Shown here in pieces: positions 4,965-11,917 of a stretch of 11,917 nt of DNA (position 1 is the first letter of the stretch; every line of letters begins with the position of its first letter). The DNA comes from a bacterium UBP1_UBA4783 (GTDB lineage Bacteria; Krumholzibacteriota; Krumholzibacteriia; Krumholzibacteriales; Krumholzibacteriaceae): contig DHHB01000057.1 of assembly GCA_002403075.1 (NCBI GenBank), forward strand, positions 3,620-15,536. The letters are read 5' to 3'. The position numbers were made by a program, and so were the translations under genes. Under the pieces are notes generated by a model. The model was not told the DNA's origin. It did not search any database and saw only the letters and a program-made list of their open reading frames with translations.

Positions 4965-7784
4965 ATGCGTACTCGAAAATCCGGTAGGGAAGGATTACAC
5001 CTTGCCAGCGGAATGTTCGCTGCGTTCTTCACGCTCGCGATGATCGTCGGCCTCTCGGCGGCGGACGGCGCGGCAGCCGCGGGAACGGGCATCCTCAAGG
5101 GCAAGGTATACGACTTCACGACGGGCAAGCCCGTCCCGAACGCTCTCGTCGCGATTCAGGGAACGACGAGGAGCGTGCTCGCCGATAAGAACGGCGTCTT
5201 TCAGATCGAGCTCCCCGAGGGAACCTACGGGATCTCGATCCTCAAGGATGAGTACTACAACACCTGCTATCAGGACATCGTGATCGACAGCGGCAAGATC
5301 ACGACCTACAAGTGCGAGCTCGTCGGCGGGGATCCGCGCCAGCAGTTCTTCTTCTCGATCGGCGGCATCACCGTGCTCGACAAGCGGGACATCCTTCCGG
5401 ACAAGATCGAGACGACGCACGAGATATCGAGCGCAGAGATAGAGCACTACCTCTCGACAAGCCTCGGAGACATCATGGATCTCGTACCCGGGATCGAGCG
5501 CACCAAGTCGCCGGGCCTCTCGAAGATGAACCAGCTCGATCTGCGCGGGACGGGCCAGCTCACCGGCGACGAGCAGACCGCCGCCCGGTTCGGAACGAAG
5601 ATCATCATCGACGACATCACGATTTCGAACAACGCGAACATGCAAACCGGCACGGGAACGGCCGTCGCCACGGTGAACTCCTACTCGGGATCGGGGATCG
5701 ATCTCCGGACGATCCCCGCGGACAACATCCAGGGGGTCGAGGTCGTCACGGGCGTTCCGTCGGTCGAGTACGGCGACCTCACGACGGGGCTCGTCAAGGT
5801 GAAAACGAAGATCGGGCGACAACCGATGCGGCTCAAACTCAAAACGAACCCCGACACGAAGGAAGCGAACCTGAACGGCGGAAGAAACATCTTCGGCCAC
5901 ACGAGCGTTTCCTACAGCGCGAACTACGCGTGGAGCATCAGGGACGTCCGCCTCGACGGCGACGAGTACGCCCGCTACAACGGCCAGCTCAACTTCAAGA
6001 ACACCTTCCGCGGCGGCACGCTGAACATCCTCAACAAGCTCTACTACACCGGCGTCGCCGACGAGTACGATCTCACGGGCCGCGATCCCCTCGGGCGCAT
6101 CCAGTCGAACAAGGACAAGACGTACATCTACGGCCACGCCGTCGATTTCAAGCCGACCAAGGATACGAAGGTGGAATGGACGGCGAACGTCAACTACACG
6201 AAGCGCGACGCCTTCAGCCAGAGCCTCGTCGGATCGGACGTGCGCGTTCTTTCGTCGTCGCTGGAGCCGGGAACGTTCGAGGGCTTCTTCGACGCCGGCG
6301 CCTACACCTCGAGGATCTGGACCCGCGGAGAGGAATGGAGCCTCAACGCGAAGCTCAACCTCCGCGCCGACTTCAGCCTGCTGCGCCTCAACAACGCGTT
6401 TCTCATGGGCGGCGAGTACAGCTACGACGACAACGTCGGGCAGGGGAAGATCTTCAACCCCTTGAAGCCGCCGAGCGGGAATCTCGGCCAGCGCCCGCTG
6501 CCGTTCGACGCGAGCCCGGCCCTCAGGAGCGCCAACGTCTACGTCGAGGACAACGTCAACGGCTTCCTCTTCATGAGGCCCTACAACGTGACGCTCGGGC
6601 TCCGGTACGAGATGTACACGCCGGAGAAGCTCCACCTCGACGGCCTCTTCAACGAGAAGGGCGTCGTCGAATCCCGGAACGGCACCTTCCTCAACCCGCG
6701 CTTCCGGCTCAAGTTCGAGCCGCGCGACGGCACGCAGCTGCGCATGGGCTGGGGAAAGAGCTCCAAGATGCCCTCGATGCGCGACATGTACCAAGGGCCG
6801 CAGTACATCGACGTCGTGGAGCGCAACGTCTCCCCGCCCGATTCGGTGCCGCTCGTCTCCACGTACATTTGGGACTTCGATACGAGCGACGTTCTCGGTT
6901 ATCAGGAGGAGAAGGCCGAGATTTCGTTCGACCAGAAGTTCGGCCCCGTCGGCTTCATCCTCACCGGCTGGATGAGCCGCGCCGAAGGCATTCCCCGCGA
7001 CGAGCAGGCGCCCCTGACGTTCTACCGCTACGAGTGGACGGACTGGCCGAACGACGGCGGCCAAAGCGCCATCGACACCTTCTATCAGGAGTCGTCGAAG
7101 ACCTCGTTCTTCAGATACGCGGGCAAGTACCGCAAGCAGGGCATCGAGTTCATGATCGTGACGAAGCGCATCGAGAGGCTCTCGACCACGTTCCGCGTCG
7201 CCTCCTCCTACGTCAAGTCCCAGTCGGGCGCCGAGGGCGTCTACATGGGGTCGCCGAAGTACAATCAGGCCCTCGGGCGGACGATCTATCCCTACTATTT
7301 CTACACCGAGGGATGGGGCAAGAAGATGATCGTCGACTACAGCGCCGACTGGCTCATCAAGAAGCTCGGGATGTGGGTCACCTTTTTCGTGCAGCAGACC
7401 CTGTTCGATTCGGACCTCAACTACATCGATCCGATCCTGTACTCGCCGGCGTACTATGACCCCGTCGAGGGACGCACCGTGAGCCTCACGCGCGAGGAGG
7501 CGGGCGCGATCGGACTGATCCGCACGTACGACAACCCGACGTGCGATCTCGAGGTCACGAAGCGCCCGAACGACCGCTATCTCTTCAACATCAACGTATC
7601 GAAGTCGATCGGCCGCGGCGCGGAGATATCATTCTTCGTGCACAACGTTTTCGACGATCAGGCGATATACAAGGATTGCTACAAGAGGTATCAGGTGCGA
7701 AACCCGAACATCTTCTACGGCGTCGAGTTCAGCATGATCCTCGACAACCTCTGGCAGCGGGTATCCGCGGAGGCCGCGGAATGA
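4965..7784 (+). CDS. TonB-dependent outer-membrane receptor with carboxypeptidase-regulatory-like N-domain
   Basis: This encodes a 939-residue TonB-dependent receptor: a 22-strand outer-membrane barrel that imports a ligand using energy passed from TonB-ExbBD. Residues 1-39 are a signal peptide (basic start, FFTLAMIVGL core, AAAA before Gly40). Residues about 42-120 are a carboxypeptidase-regulatory-like beta-sandwich (GKVYD, GKPVPNALV, GVFQIELPEGTY), common in Bacteroidota SusC-like receptors. The plug spans about 135-285, with a GTKIIIDDI segment near 210 and VEVVTGVPSVEYGDLTTG near 259. The rest is barrel, with RYEMY-type strands throughout. The C-terminus runs past the last likely strand as a polar tail ending AEAAE rather than on an aromatic residue. 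The substrate cannot be read from the sequence. Start: ATG 4965 has GGAGG only two bases away, unusually close; the next Met (residue 17, at 5013) would remove the basic N-region. It heads an operon with three lipoproteins and another barrel protein, and its stop overlaps the next start. Confidence 0.92.
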   Translation: MRTRKSGREGLHLASGMFAAFFTLAMIVGLSAADGAAAAGTGILKGKVYDFTTGKPVPNALVAIQGTTRSVLADKNGVFQIELPEGTYGISILKDEYYNTCYQDIVIDSGKITTYKCELVGGDPRQQFFFSIGGITVLDKRDILPDKIETTHEISSAEIEHYLSTSLGDIMDLVPGIERTKSPGLSKMNQLDLRGTGQLTGDEQTAARFGTKIIIDDITISNNANMQTGTGTAVATVNSYSGSGIDLRTIPADNIQGVEVVTGVPSVEYGDLTTGLVKVKTKIGRQPMRLKLKTNPDTKEANLNGGRNIFGHTSVSYSANYAWSIRDVRLDGDEYARYNGQLNFKNTFRGGTLNILNKLYYTGVADEYDLTGRDPLGRIQSNKDKTYIYGHAVDFKPTKDTKVEWTANVNYTKRDAFSQSLVGSDVRVLSSSLEPGTFEGFFDAGAYTSRIWTRGEEWSLNAKLNLRADFSLLRLNNAFLMGGEYSYDDNVGQGKIFNPLKPPSGNLGQRPLPFDASPALRSANVYVEDNVNGFLFMRPYNVTLGLRYEMYTPEKLHLDGLFNEKGVVESRNGTFLNPRFRLKFEPRDGTQLRMGWGKSSKMPSMRDMYQGPQYIDVVERNVSPPDSVPLVSTYIWDFDTSDVLGYQEEKAEISFDQKFGPVGFILTGWMSRAEGIPRDEQAPLTFYRYEWTDWPNDGGQSAIDTFYQESSKTSFFRYAGKYRKQGIEFMIVTKRIERLSTTFRVASSYVKSQSGAEGVYMGSPKYNQALGRTIYPYYFYTEGWGKKMIVDYSADWLIKKLGMWVTFFVQQTLFDSDLNYIDPILYSPAYYDPVEGRTVSLTREEAGAIGLIRTYDNPTCDLEVTKRPNDRYLFNINVSKSIGRGAEISFFVHNVFDDQAIYKDCYKRYQVRNPNIFYGVEFSMILDNLWQRVSAEAAE
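7769..7773 (+). promoter_or_regulatory. Shine-Dalgarno site inside the receptor gene for the first lipoprotein
   Basis: GGAGG lies in the last codons of the receptor gene, seven bases before ATG 7781. It supports the start that overlaps the receptor stop codon (ATGA at 7781-7784) and points to coupled translation. Confidence 0.65.
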
Positions 7785-8908
7785 GAACGAAGCGCATTTT
7801 CGCGATCGTGCTGGCCGCCGCGGCGCTCGCAGCGGGCTGCGGGAAGGAGCGTCCCGACCGGCTCGATGGCACCGGAACGATCGTCGTCGCCGTGACCGAC
7901 ACGTCGGGCTTCTTTCCGGGCAGCGTCCTCGGGGAGCCGTTTTTCATGGACAGCGTCGAGGTGAGCGTTCAATCCCGCACGCACATGTTCACGGCCTCGC
8001 GTATGACCGGCGAGACCGGCGTCGCCGTCTTCGAGGAGCTCGCCTCCGGGACGTATTCGGTGTTCGTGCGGCGCGAAGTGAGCGTGGGACCGAACAAGAT
8101 CGTCTTCACCGGGTTCGGCGACCTCGGCCTCTCCGGAGAGGAGACGGTGTCCGATACGATCCTCGCGAAGACCGTCGCGGTGAGCAACCTCATGATCAAC
8201 GAAGTGTTTTACGCGGGGTCCTGCGCGAGCTCGTACTATTTCTACGACCAGTACGTCGAGCTCTACAACGCCTCGAACGACACCCTCTATCTCGACAACG
8301 TCATCCTGACGCGCCAGCTCGGAACGATCGATCCCGACATGGAGATCAAGGATTACGTGCGGGCGATCTACGCCTTCCAGCTTCAGGGGACGGGCCGGCA
8401 GTGGCCGATCGCTCCGGGGCGGTACGTCGTCGTCGCGGCCGACGCGGTGAACCACCGCGTCTACTGCGCCAACTCGCCCGACCTCAGCAAGGCCGATTAC
8501 GAGTGCTTCAACGCGCAGGGCAACGACTACGACAATCTCCAGGTGCCGAACTTCGAGAGCATCATCCCGGGGCGCACGACCGACTACCTCATCAACCTCG
8601 TCCACAACGCGGTCGTGATCGCCACCGGCGAGGAGTACACGATCGACGAGAACAACTACATGTTTCTTCCGATCTACACGGTGATCGACGGCGTCGAGTA
8701 CAGCGCGAATCCGGCCGCCGCGAAGGAGCTCACGGTGCGGGTCGACGCGGGGTTCGCGGGGGTCGGCGTGACGAGGTACAGCGCCACGTCCGTCGAGCGG
8801 CGCGAGCCGGGCCTCGATACGAACAATTCGACGTTCGATTTCGTCAATATTTCCCCCATGACGCCGGGGTACTTTCACGGTTCTCCGGCGTGGATGAGAT
8901 GGCGATGA
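7781..8908 (+). CDS. DUF4876-like lipoprotein with lamin-tail-like domain, copy 1
   Basis: This encodes a 375-residue predicted lipoprotein. The leader MRTKRIFAIVL...LAAGC has a good lipobox, with Cys20 as the lipidated residue. Residues about 33-130 look like a small carboxypeptidase-regulatory or CNA-B-like beta-sandwich (TIVVAVTDTSG, GVAVFEELASGTYSVFV). Residues about 135-375 carry a lamin-tail-domain-like pattern: MINEVF (138-143), VELYN ending at 163, TLYLDN, DAVNH (221-225), IDGVEYSANP, VDAGFAG and DTNNST (346-351). I recognise this motif set as that of DUF4876, a family of uncharacterised lipoproteins mostly from Bacteroides that I recall next to TonB-dependent receptors; this assignment is from memory and not searched. 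The mature protein has three Cys besides Cys20. The gene starts inside the receptor stop codon (ATGA) with its own GGAGG. It was probably duplicated to give the next gene. Its role as a surface partner of the receptor is inference. Confidence 0.8.
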   Translation: MRTKRIFAIVLAAAALAAGCGKERPDRLDGTGTIVVAVTDTSGFFPGSVLGEPFFMDSVEVSVQSRTHMFTASRMTGETGVAVFEELASGTYSVFVRREVSVGPNKIVFTGFGDLGLSGEETVSDTILAKTVAVSNLMINEVFYAGSCASSYYFYDQYVELYNASNDTLYLDNVILTRQLGTIDPDMEIKDYVRAIYAFQLQGTGRQWPIAPGRYVVVAADAVNHRVYCANSPDLSKADYECFNAQGNDYDNLQVPNFESIIPGRTTDYLINLVHNAVVIATGEEYTIDENNYMFLPIYTVIDGVEYSANPAAAKELTVRVDAGFAGVGVTRYSATSVERREPGLDTNNSTFDFVNISPMTPGYFHGSPAWMRWR

Positions 8909-9968
8909 GGAGATACTGCGTGATCGCGATATGCGCCGGCATGATGCCGGCCGCCGTCTCCTGCGGCATCGAGAAGCCGGAGAACGCCGACGGTAAGGGG
9001 TCGATCGTCGTCGCCGTGACCGACACGTCGGGCTTCTTTCCGGGCAGCGTCCTCGGAGAGCCGTTCTTCATGGACAGCACCGAGGTGAGCGTTCAATCCC
9101 GCACGCACATGTTCACGGCCTCGCGTATGACCGGCGAGAGCGGCGTCGCCGTCTTCGAGGGACTCGCCTCCGGGACGTATTCGGTGTTCGTGCGGCGCGA
9201 GGTGAGCGTGGGACCGAACAGGATCGTGTTCACGGGATTCAGCGATCTTCGGCTCGCCGGAGAGGAAACGGCGACCGACACGATTCTCGCGAAGACCATA
9301 GCCGTCAGCAATCTCATGATCAGCGAGGTGTTTTACACCGGCTCCTGCGCGAGCTCCTACTATCTATACGACCAGTTCGTCGAGCTCTACAACGCCTCGA
9401 ACGACACTCTCTACCTCGACGACATCATCCTGACGCGCCAACTCGGAACGATAGATCCCGACATGGAAACCAAAGACTACGTGCGGGCGATCTACGCCTT
9501 TCAGCTTCAGGGGACCGGCAACCAATGGCCGATCGCGCCGGGGCGGTATGCCGTCATCGCTTCCGACGCGGTGAACCACCGCGCCTATTGCGCCGCCTCC
9601 CCGGATCTCTCGAAGGCCGACTACGAATGCTTCAACGCGCTCGGCAACGATTACGACAATCCCTACGTGCCGAACTTCGAGAGCATAACGTATCGTACGA
9701 CCGATTATCTCATCAGTCTCGCGCATAACTCGGTCGTGATCGCCACCGGTGAGGAATGGATGATCGACGAGAACAACTATGTCCGAATCCCTGTCAGCAA
9801 CGTCATCGACGGCGTCGAATACAGCGCGAATCCGGCCGCCGCGAAGGAGCTCACGGTGCGCATCGACGCGGGATTCGCGGGTATCGGCATCACGCGGTAC
9901 AGCGCCGCTTCCGTCGAGCGGCGCGAGCCGGGCCTCGATACGAACAATTCGACGTTCGATTTCGTCAA
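7878..9968 (+). repeat. Tandem gene duplication with blocks of perfect identity
   Basis: Copy 1 (from 7878) and copy 2 (from 9002) align at an offset of 1124 bases, then 1121 after one codon is lost in copy 2 (SIIPGRTT against SITYRTT). Three blocks are identical at the base level: 7878-7932 with 9002-9056 (55 bases), 7957-8015 with 9081-9139 (59 bases) and 8789-8847 with 9910-9968 (59 bases). Between them, third-codon positions differ often. The repeat unit corresponds to one whole lipoprotein gene, including its ATGA junction. Confidence 0.92.
8892..8898 (+). promoter_or_regulatory. Shine-Dalgarno-like site for the second lipoprotein
   Basis: GGATGAG lies six bases before ATG 8905, inside the codons for the C-terminal WMRWR of copy 1. 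The same arrangement recurs before ATG 10026 (GGATGAGG at 10013-10020). The match to anti-Shine-Dalgarno is weak, so translation probably relies partly on coupling through the ATGA overlap. Confidence 0.4.
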
Positions 9969-10029
9969 CATCTCGCCCCCGACGCCGGGGTATTTCCACG
10001 GAGCGCCGGCATGGATGAGGTGGCGATGA
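8905..10029 (+). CDS. DUF4876-like lipoprotein with lamin-tail-like domain, copy 2
   Basis: This encodes a 374-residue predicted lipoprotein, the close tandem duplicate of the preceding gene. The body is nearly identical in protein and partly in DNA, with the same residue numbers for SEVF (140-143), ELYN (160-163) and DAVNH (221-225), then a one-residue deletion near residue 263. DTNNST is at 345-350. The leader peptide is not conserved (MRRYCVIAICAGMMPAAVSC) but still puts the lipidated Cys at position 20, with a relaxed AVSC lipobox. The same three mature Cys are kept. Start: ATG 8905 gives the ATGA overlap seen at the other junctions; ATG 8899, two codons earlier, is also possible. Changes between the copies are mostly conservative, so both are probably functional. 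The unconserved leader next to a highly conserved mature region may mean the leader diverged freely or was replaced. Confidence 0.8.
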   Translation: MRRYCVIAICAGMMPAAVSCGIEKPENADGKGSIVVAVTDTSGFFPGSVLGEPFFMDSTEVSVQSRTHMFTASRMTGESGVAVFEGLASGTYSVFVRREVSVGPNRIVFTGFSDLRLAGEETATDTILAKTIAVSNLMISEVFYTGSCASSYYLYDQFVELYNASNDTLYLDDIILTRQLGTIDPDMETKDYVRAIYAFQLQGTGNQWPIAPGRYAVIASDAVNHRAYCAASPDLSKADYECFNALGNDYDNPYVPNFESITYRTTDYLISLAHNSVVIATGEEWMIDENNYVRIPVSNVIDGVEYSANPAAAKELTVRIDAGFAGIGITRYSAASVERREPGLDTNNSTFDFVNISPPTPGYFHGAPAWMRWR

Positions 10030-11159
10030 AGAGGAGTCGTGCATACGCGGCGATGTGCGCCTTCGCGATGCTGGCCACGGTCTCCTGCGGCCTCGACCGG
10101 CCGCGGCACGCCGACGGGCGCAACGTCCTCGTCCTGCACGCGATCGACACGAGCGGCGTGTACGAGGACGGCTGGCGCGGCGCATCGAACGCGCAGGTGG
10201 AGGTCTCGAGCACGACCTTCGTCTATAAAAAAGTTTTCGCGACCGACGAGGAGGGCCGGCTCGTGCTCGAGGATCTTCCCGCGGGCGATTATTACCTACA
10301 GGCGAGTATGCGCGACGAGGTCAACAGGGTCCTGCTGACCGGCCAGAAGCGGAAGCTTCTGGAGGGCGCCGAGGAGTCGACGGACACGCTCTTCATGTCG
10401 TTCGTTCCGCTCTCGCCAGTCGTCCTGAACGAGATATATTTCTGCGGCTGCAACGGTGCGATTGCGTATTATTTCGATCAGTACACCGAGCTGTACAACT
10501 CGACCGCCGACACGATCTACCTCGACGGCTATATCATGTGCCGGAGCACGCAGGTGGACTATGTCCTTGATTGGGAGGCGATCGATTTCGCGCTCGCCTA
10601 TTACGTATACAAGTTTCCCGGGGTCCGCGGCGTGACCCGCGAATGCCCGATCGCTCCGCACGATTATCTCGTGCTCGCCTCTGACGCGGTCAACCACAAT
10701 CAGTTCGGGGCCCTGTGCGTCAATCTCCTGCAGGCGAACTACGAGTTTTTCTGCGCTTTTAGCAGCGATTACGACAACCTCCTTGTTCCCAATCTCCTGC
10801 CCCTCTCGACGACGGGAAACGAGTTCAGCTACAACATCGCCCATTGCGCCCTCTGGCTCGCGACGGGCGAGGAGTACACGCACGCCGAGCACTGCTACAC
10901 GTCGAGCTCGGGCGGCCAGACGTGTTCGCCATACGTCGAGATTCCACTGTACACGATAATCGACGCGGTCGAGTACTCGGCCAATCCGAGCTCGCCGCGC
11001 TACATGACGATCCGCCTCGACGCCGCGCTCGGCGGAAACGGAATCACGCGATACAGCGGCGTATCGATGGAACGAAAGGTCCCGGGGTTCGACACGAACA
11101 ACAGCGCCTTCGATTTCGAGACGACGGTGCCGACGCCCGGGTACAGCCACGTACGATAG
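10026..11159 (+). CDS. DUF4876-like lipoprotein, divergent cysteine-rich paralogue (copy 3)
   Basis: This encodes a 377-residue predicted lipoprotein. The leader ends LATVSC, with Cys21 as the lipid attachment site. It has the same two-part plan as its neighbours: a beta-sandwich about 30-125 (VLVLHAIDTSG, GRLVLEDLPAGDYYLQA), then the lamin-tail-like domain with LNEIYF (Glu136), ELYN (155-158), YLDGYI, DAVNH (220-224), IIDAVEYSANP, LDAALGG and DTNNSA (from 356). Identity to copies 1 and 2 is low outside these motifs, so it is an older paralogue. It has nine mature Cys besides Cys21, against three in copies 1 and 2. Three occupy matching places; the other six (in FCGC, IMC, REC, IAHC, EHC and QTC) are specific to this copy. 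The WMRWR ending of the other copies is missing; it ends GYSHVR. The start ATG overlaps the stop of copy 2 (ATGA). The next gene begins 15 bases after its TAG. Confidence 0.78.
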   Translation: MKRSRAYAAMCAFAMLATVSCGLDRPRHADGRNVLVLHAIDTSGVYEDGWRGASNAQVEVSSTTFVYKKVFATDEEGRLVLEDLPAGDYYLQASMRDEVNRVLLTGQKRKLLEGAEESTDTLFMSFVPLSPVVLNEIYFCGCNGAIAYYFDQYTELYNSTADTIYLDGYIMCRSTQVDYVLDWEAIDFALAYYVYKFPGVRGVTRECPIAPHDYLVLASDAVNHNQFGALCVNLLQANYEFFCAFSSDYDNLLVPNLLPLSTTGNEFSYNIAHCALWLATGEEYTHAEHCYTSSSGGQTCSPYVEIPLYTIIDAVEYSANPSSPRYMTIRLDAALGGNGITRYSGVSMERKVPGFDTNNSAFDFETTVPTPGYSHVR

Positions 11160-11174
11160 AGGAAGAGGAGTTCG

Positions 11175-11917
11175 ATGAACCGGATGGCGACAACGAGAGC
11201 GGCGGGCCGCGCGGCGGCGCTGGCGCTCGGCGTGATCTGCCTCGGCGCCGCGGGCGCCGCGGCGGACGGAATCAGGGTTTCGACGATGGGCAACTGCTCG
11301 ATCGCGCTCGTCGATCGCGACAATCAGCTCAACCCCTACGATTTCGGCCGGAACCCCGCCTACCTCGTCTACGATTTCGAGGATTCGTGGATCCGGCTCG
11401 CTCTGCAGCTCTCGGAATCGCAGGGGGATCTCAAGCGTCCGTACGACCCGAGCCTCCTCAACGACGGGTTCGCGGCCTTCGCGGGACGCAAGCGCCTGAG
11501 CGACCGGCAGGCGACGGCGGGATCGTTCCGCTACGAGAGGATCTGGCAGCGGGAGCAGCACCGCTCGCTCGAGCTCGACCAGTACAACGATCCGTTCTAC
11601 CTCACCGATCTCACGATCGGCGACATCACCCACTGGGGCCCCGTGATGGCTGCCGATTATTCGCTGCGGCTGAACGACCGGGTGTCGGTCGGCCTCGGAT
11701 TCGACTACGAGATCTCGACGGGACTCAAGGACTACTATACGAGGCCCGAGATCGTGCACAACTACGCGCGCGGCAATTTCGGGCTGCTCCTGTCGCCGCG
11801 AGAGGCGTGGCGCCTGGGCTTCATCATGCGGCCGATGCGGCTCCAGAACCGCACGAGCTTCGAGAAGACGGACGAGGGGTTCGACAACATCATCTATCGC
11901 TATTCGGGGGACGGCAT
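11175..11917 (+). CDS. Outer-membrane beta-barrel-like protein, N-terminal part (cut by window end)
   Basis: The frame opens at ATG 11175 after GAGGAG (11165-11170, four-base spacer) and runs without a stop for 247 codons to the window edge. Residues 1-30 are a signal peptide with an alanine-rich core, cut after GAAA before Asp31. The mature start (MGNCSIALVDRDNQ...FGRNPAYLV) resembles the N-terminal G..S.AL.D...NPA pattern of PorV/FadL-like barrels. Later sequence alternates short amphipathic strands with polar turns (VSVGLGFDYEIS, WRLGFIMRPMRL). Position in the operon after DUF4876-like lipoproteins suggests DUF6850, a barrel family I recall beside DUF4876 in Bacteroides; this is a tentative call from context and general appearance. 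It is probably a second outer-membrane component made with the receptor and lipoproteins. The C-terminus and any further operon genes are outside the window. Confidence 0.72.
   Translation, partial: MNRMATTRAAGRAAALALGVICLGAAGAAADGIRVSTMGNCSIALVDRDNQLNPYDFGRNPAYLVYDFEDSWIRLALQLSESQGDLKRPYDPSLLNDGFAAFAGRKRLSDRQATAGSFRYERIWQREQHRSLELDQYNDPFYLTDLTIGDITHWGPVMAADYSLRLNDRVSVGLGFDYEISTGLKDYYTRPEIVHNYARGNFGLLLSPREAWRLGFIMRPMRLQNRTSFEKTDEGFDNIIYRYSGDG

Noticed and set aside
4995..7064. Long minus-strand open frame (689 codons) opposite the TonB receptor, and a similar one at 10296-11759
   Set aside because: Both are shadow frames of GC-rich coding DNA on the opposite strand; no signal peptide, motif or ribosome binding site supports them.
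7781..11159. SusD-type partner lipoproteins
   Set aside because: SusD proteins are mostly alpha-helical with TPR-like helices and about 500 residues. These are about 375 residues, strand-rich and carry lamin-tail-like and DUF4876-type motifs instead.
1..11917. tRNA or rRNA genes, CRISPR arrays, insertion sequences or phage genes
   Set aside because: None seen: there are no short regularly spaced repeats, no transposase or integrase motifs, and no rRNA-like or cloverleaf-like segment that I could recognise. The only large repeat is the lipoprotein gene duplication.

Overview
The window is GC-rich DNA from what looks like an uncultured Gram-negative (diderm) bacterium. It encodes an outer-membrane TonB-dependent receptor with an N-terminal carboxypeptidase-regulatory-like domain, lipoproteins with lipobox-type leaders, a type IV pilin-like protein and a PorV/FadL-like barrel sequence fused to a protease. 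This mix recalls the FCB superphylum (Bacteroidota relatives and high-GC candidate phyla such as Krumholzibacteriota or Eisenbacteria). That placement is inference from gene content and composition; there is no marker gene in the window.

Layout. Positions 1-71 hold the end of an unseen upstream unit and a strong rho-independent terminator. At 151-648 a single type IV pilin-like gene stands alone and is closed by a second strong terminator (674-710). At 811-2001 is a peptidase family M19 (renal-dipeptidase type) gene with all expected metal ligands. It converges, 28 nt apart, on a minus-strand gene (4531-2030) for an unusual SppA: signal peptide, short outer-membrane barrel-like domain, then a full double-repeat S49 protease with the Lys/Ser dyad. 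Positions 4532-4964 are a gene-less divergent control region, clearly more AT-rich than the rest, with candidate promoters on both strands and a cluster of short direct and inverted repeats.

From 4965 to the right edge runs one tightly packed plus-strand operon: a TonB-dependent receptor (4965-7784), three tandem lipoproteins of the DUF4876 / lamin-tail-like type (7781-8908, 8905-10029, 10026-11159) and the start of another outer-membrane barrel-like protein (11175 to the edge), possibly DUF6850-like. The first four genes are joined by ATGA stop/start overlaps, so translation is probably coupled. The first two lipoproteins are a recent tandem duplication (blocks of 55-59 identical bases). The third is an older, cysteine-enriched paralogue.

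How the parts may work together. The operon has the shape of a surface uptake or assembly complex: a TonB-energised channel, several lipoprotein partners with a predicted beta-sandwich plus lamin-tail-like architecture, and a second barrel. By analogy, the lipoproteins could play the substrate-capture role that SusD plays for SusC, but they do not look like SusD and no substrate can be read from the sequence. This cassette, with its triplicated lipoprotein, is the most interesting content of the window.
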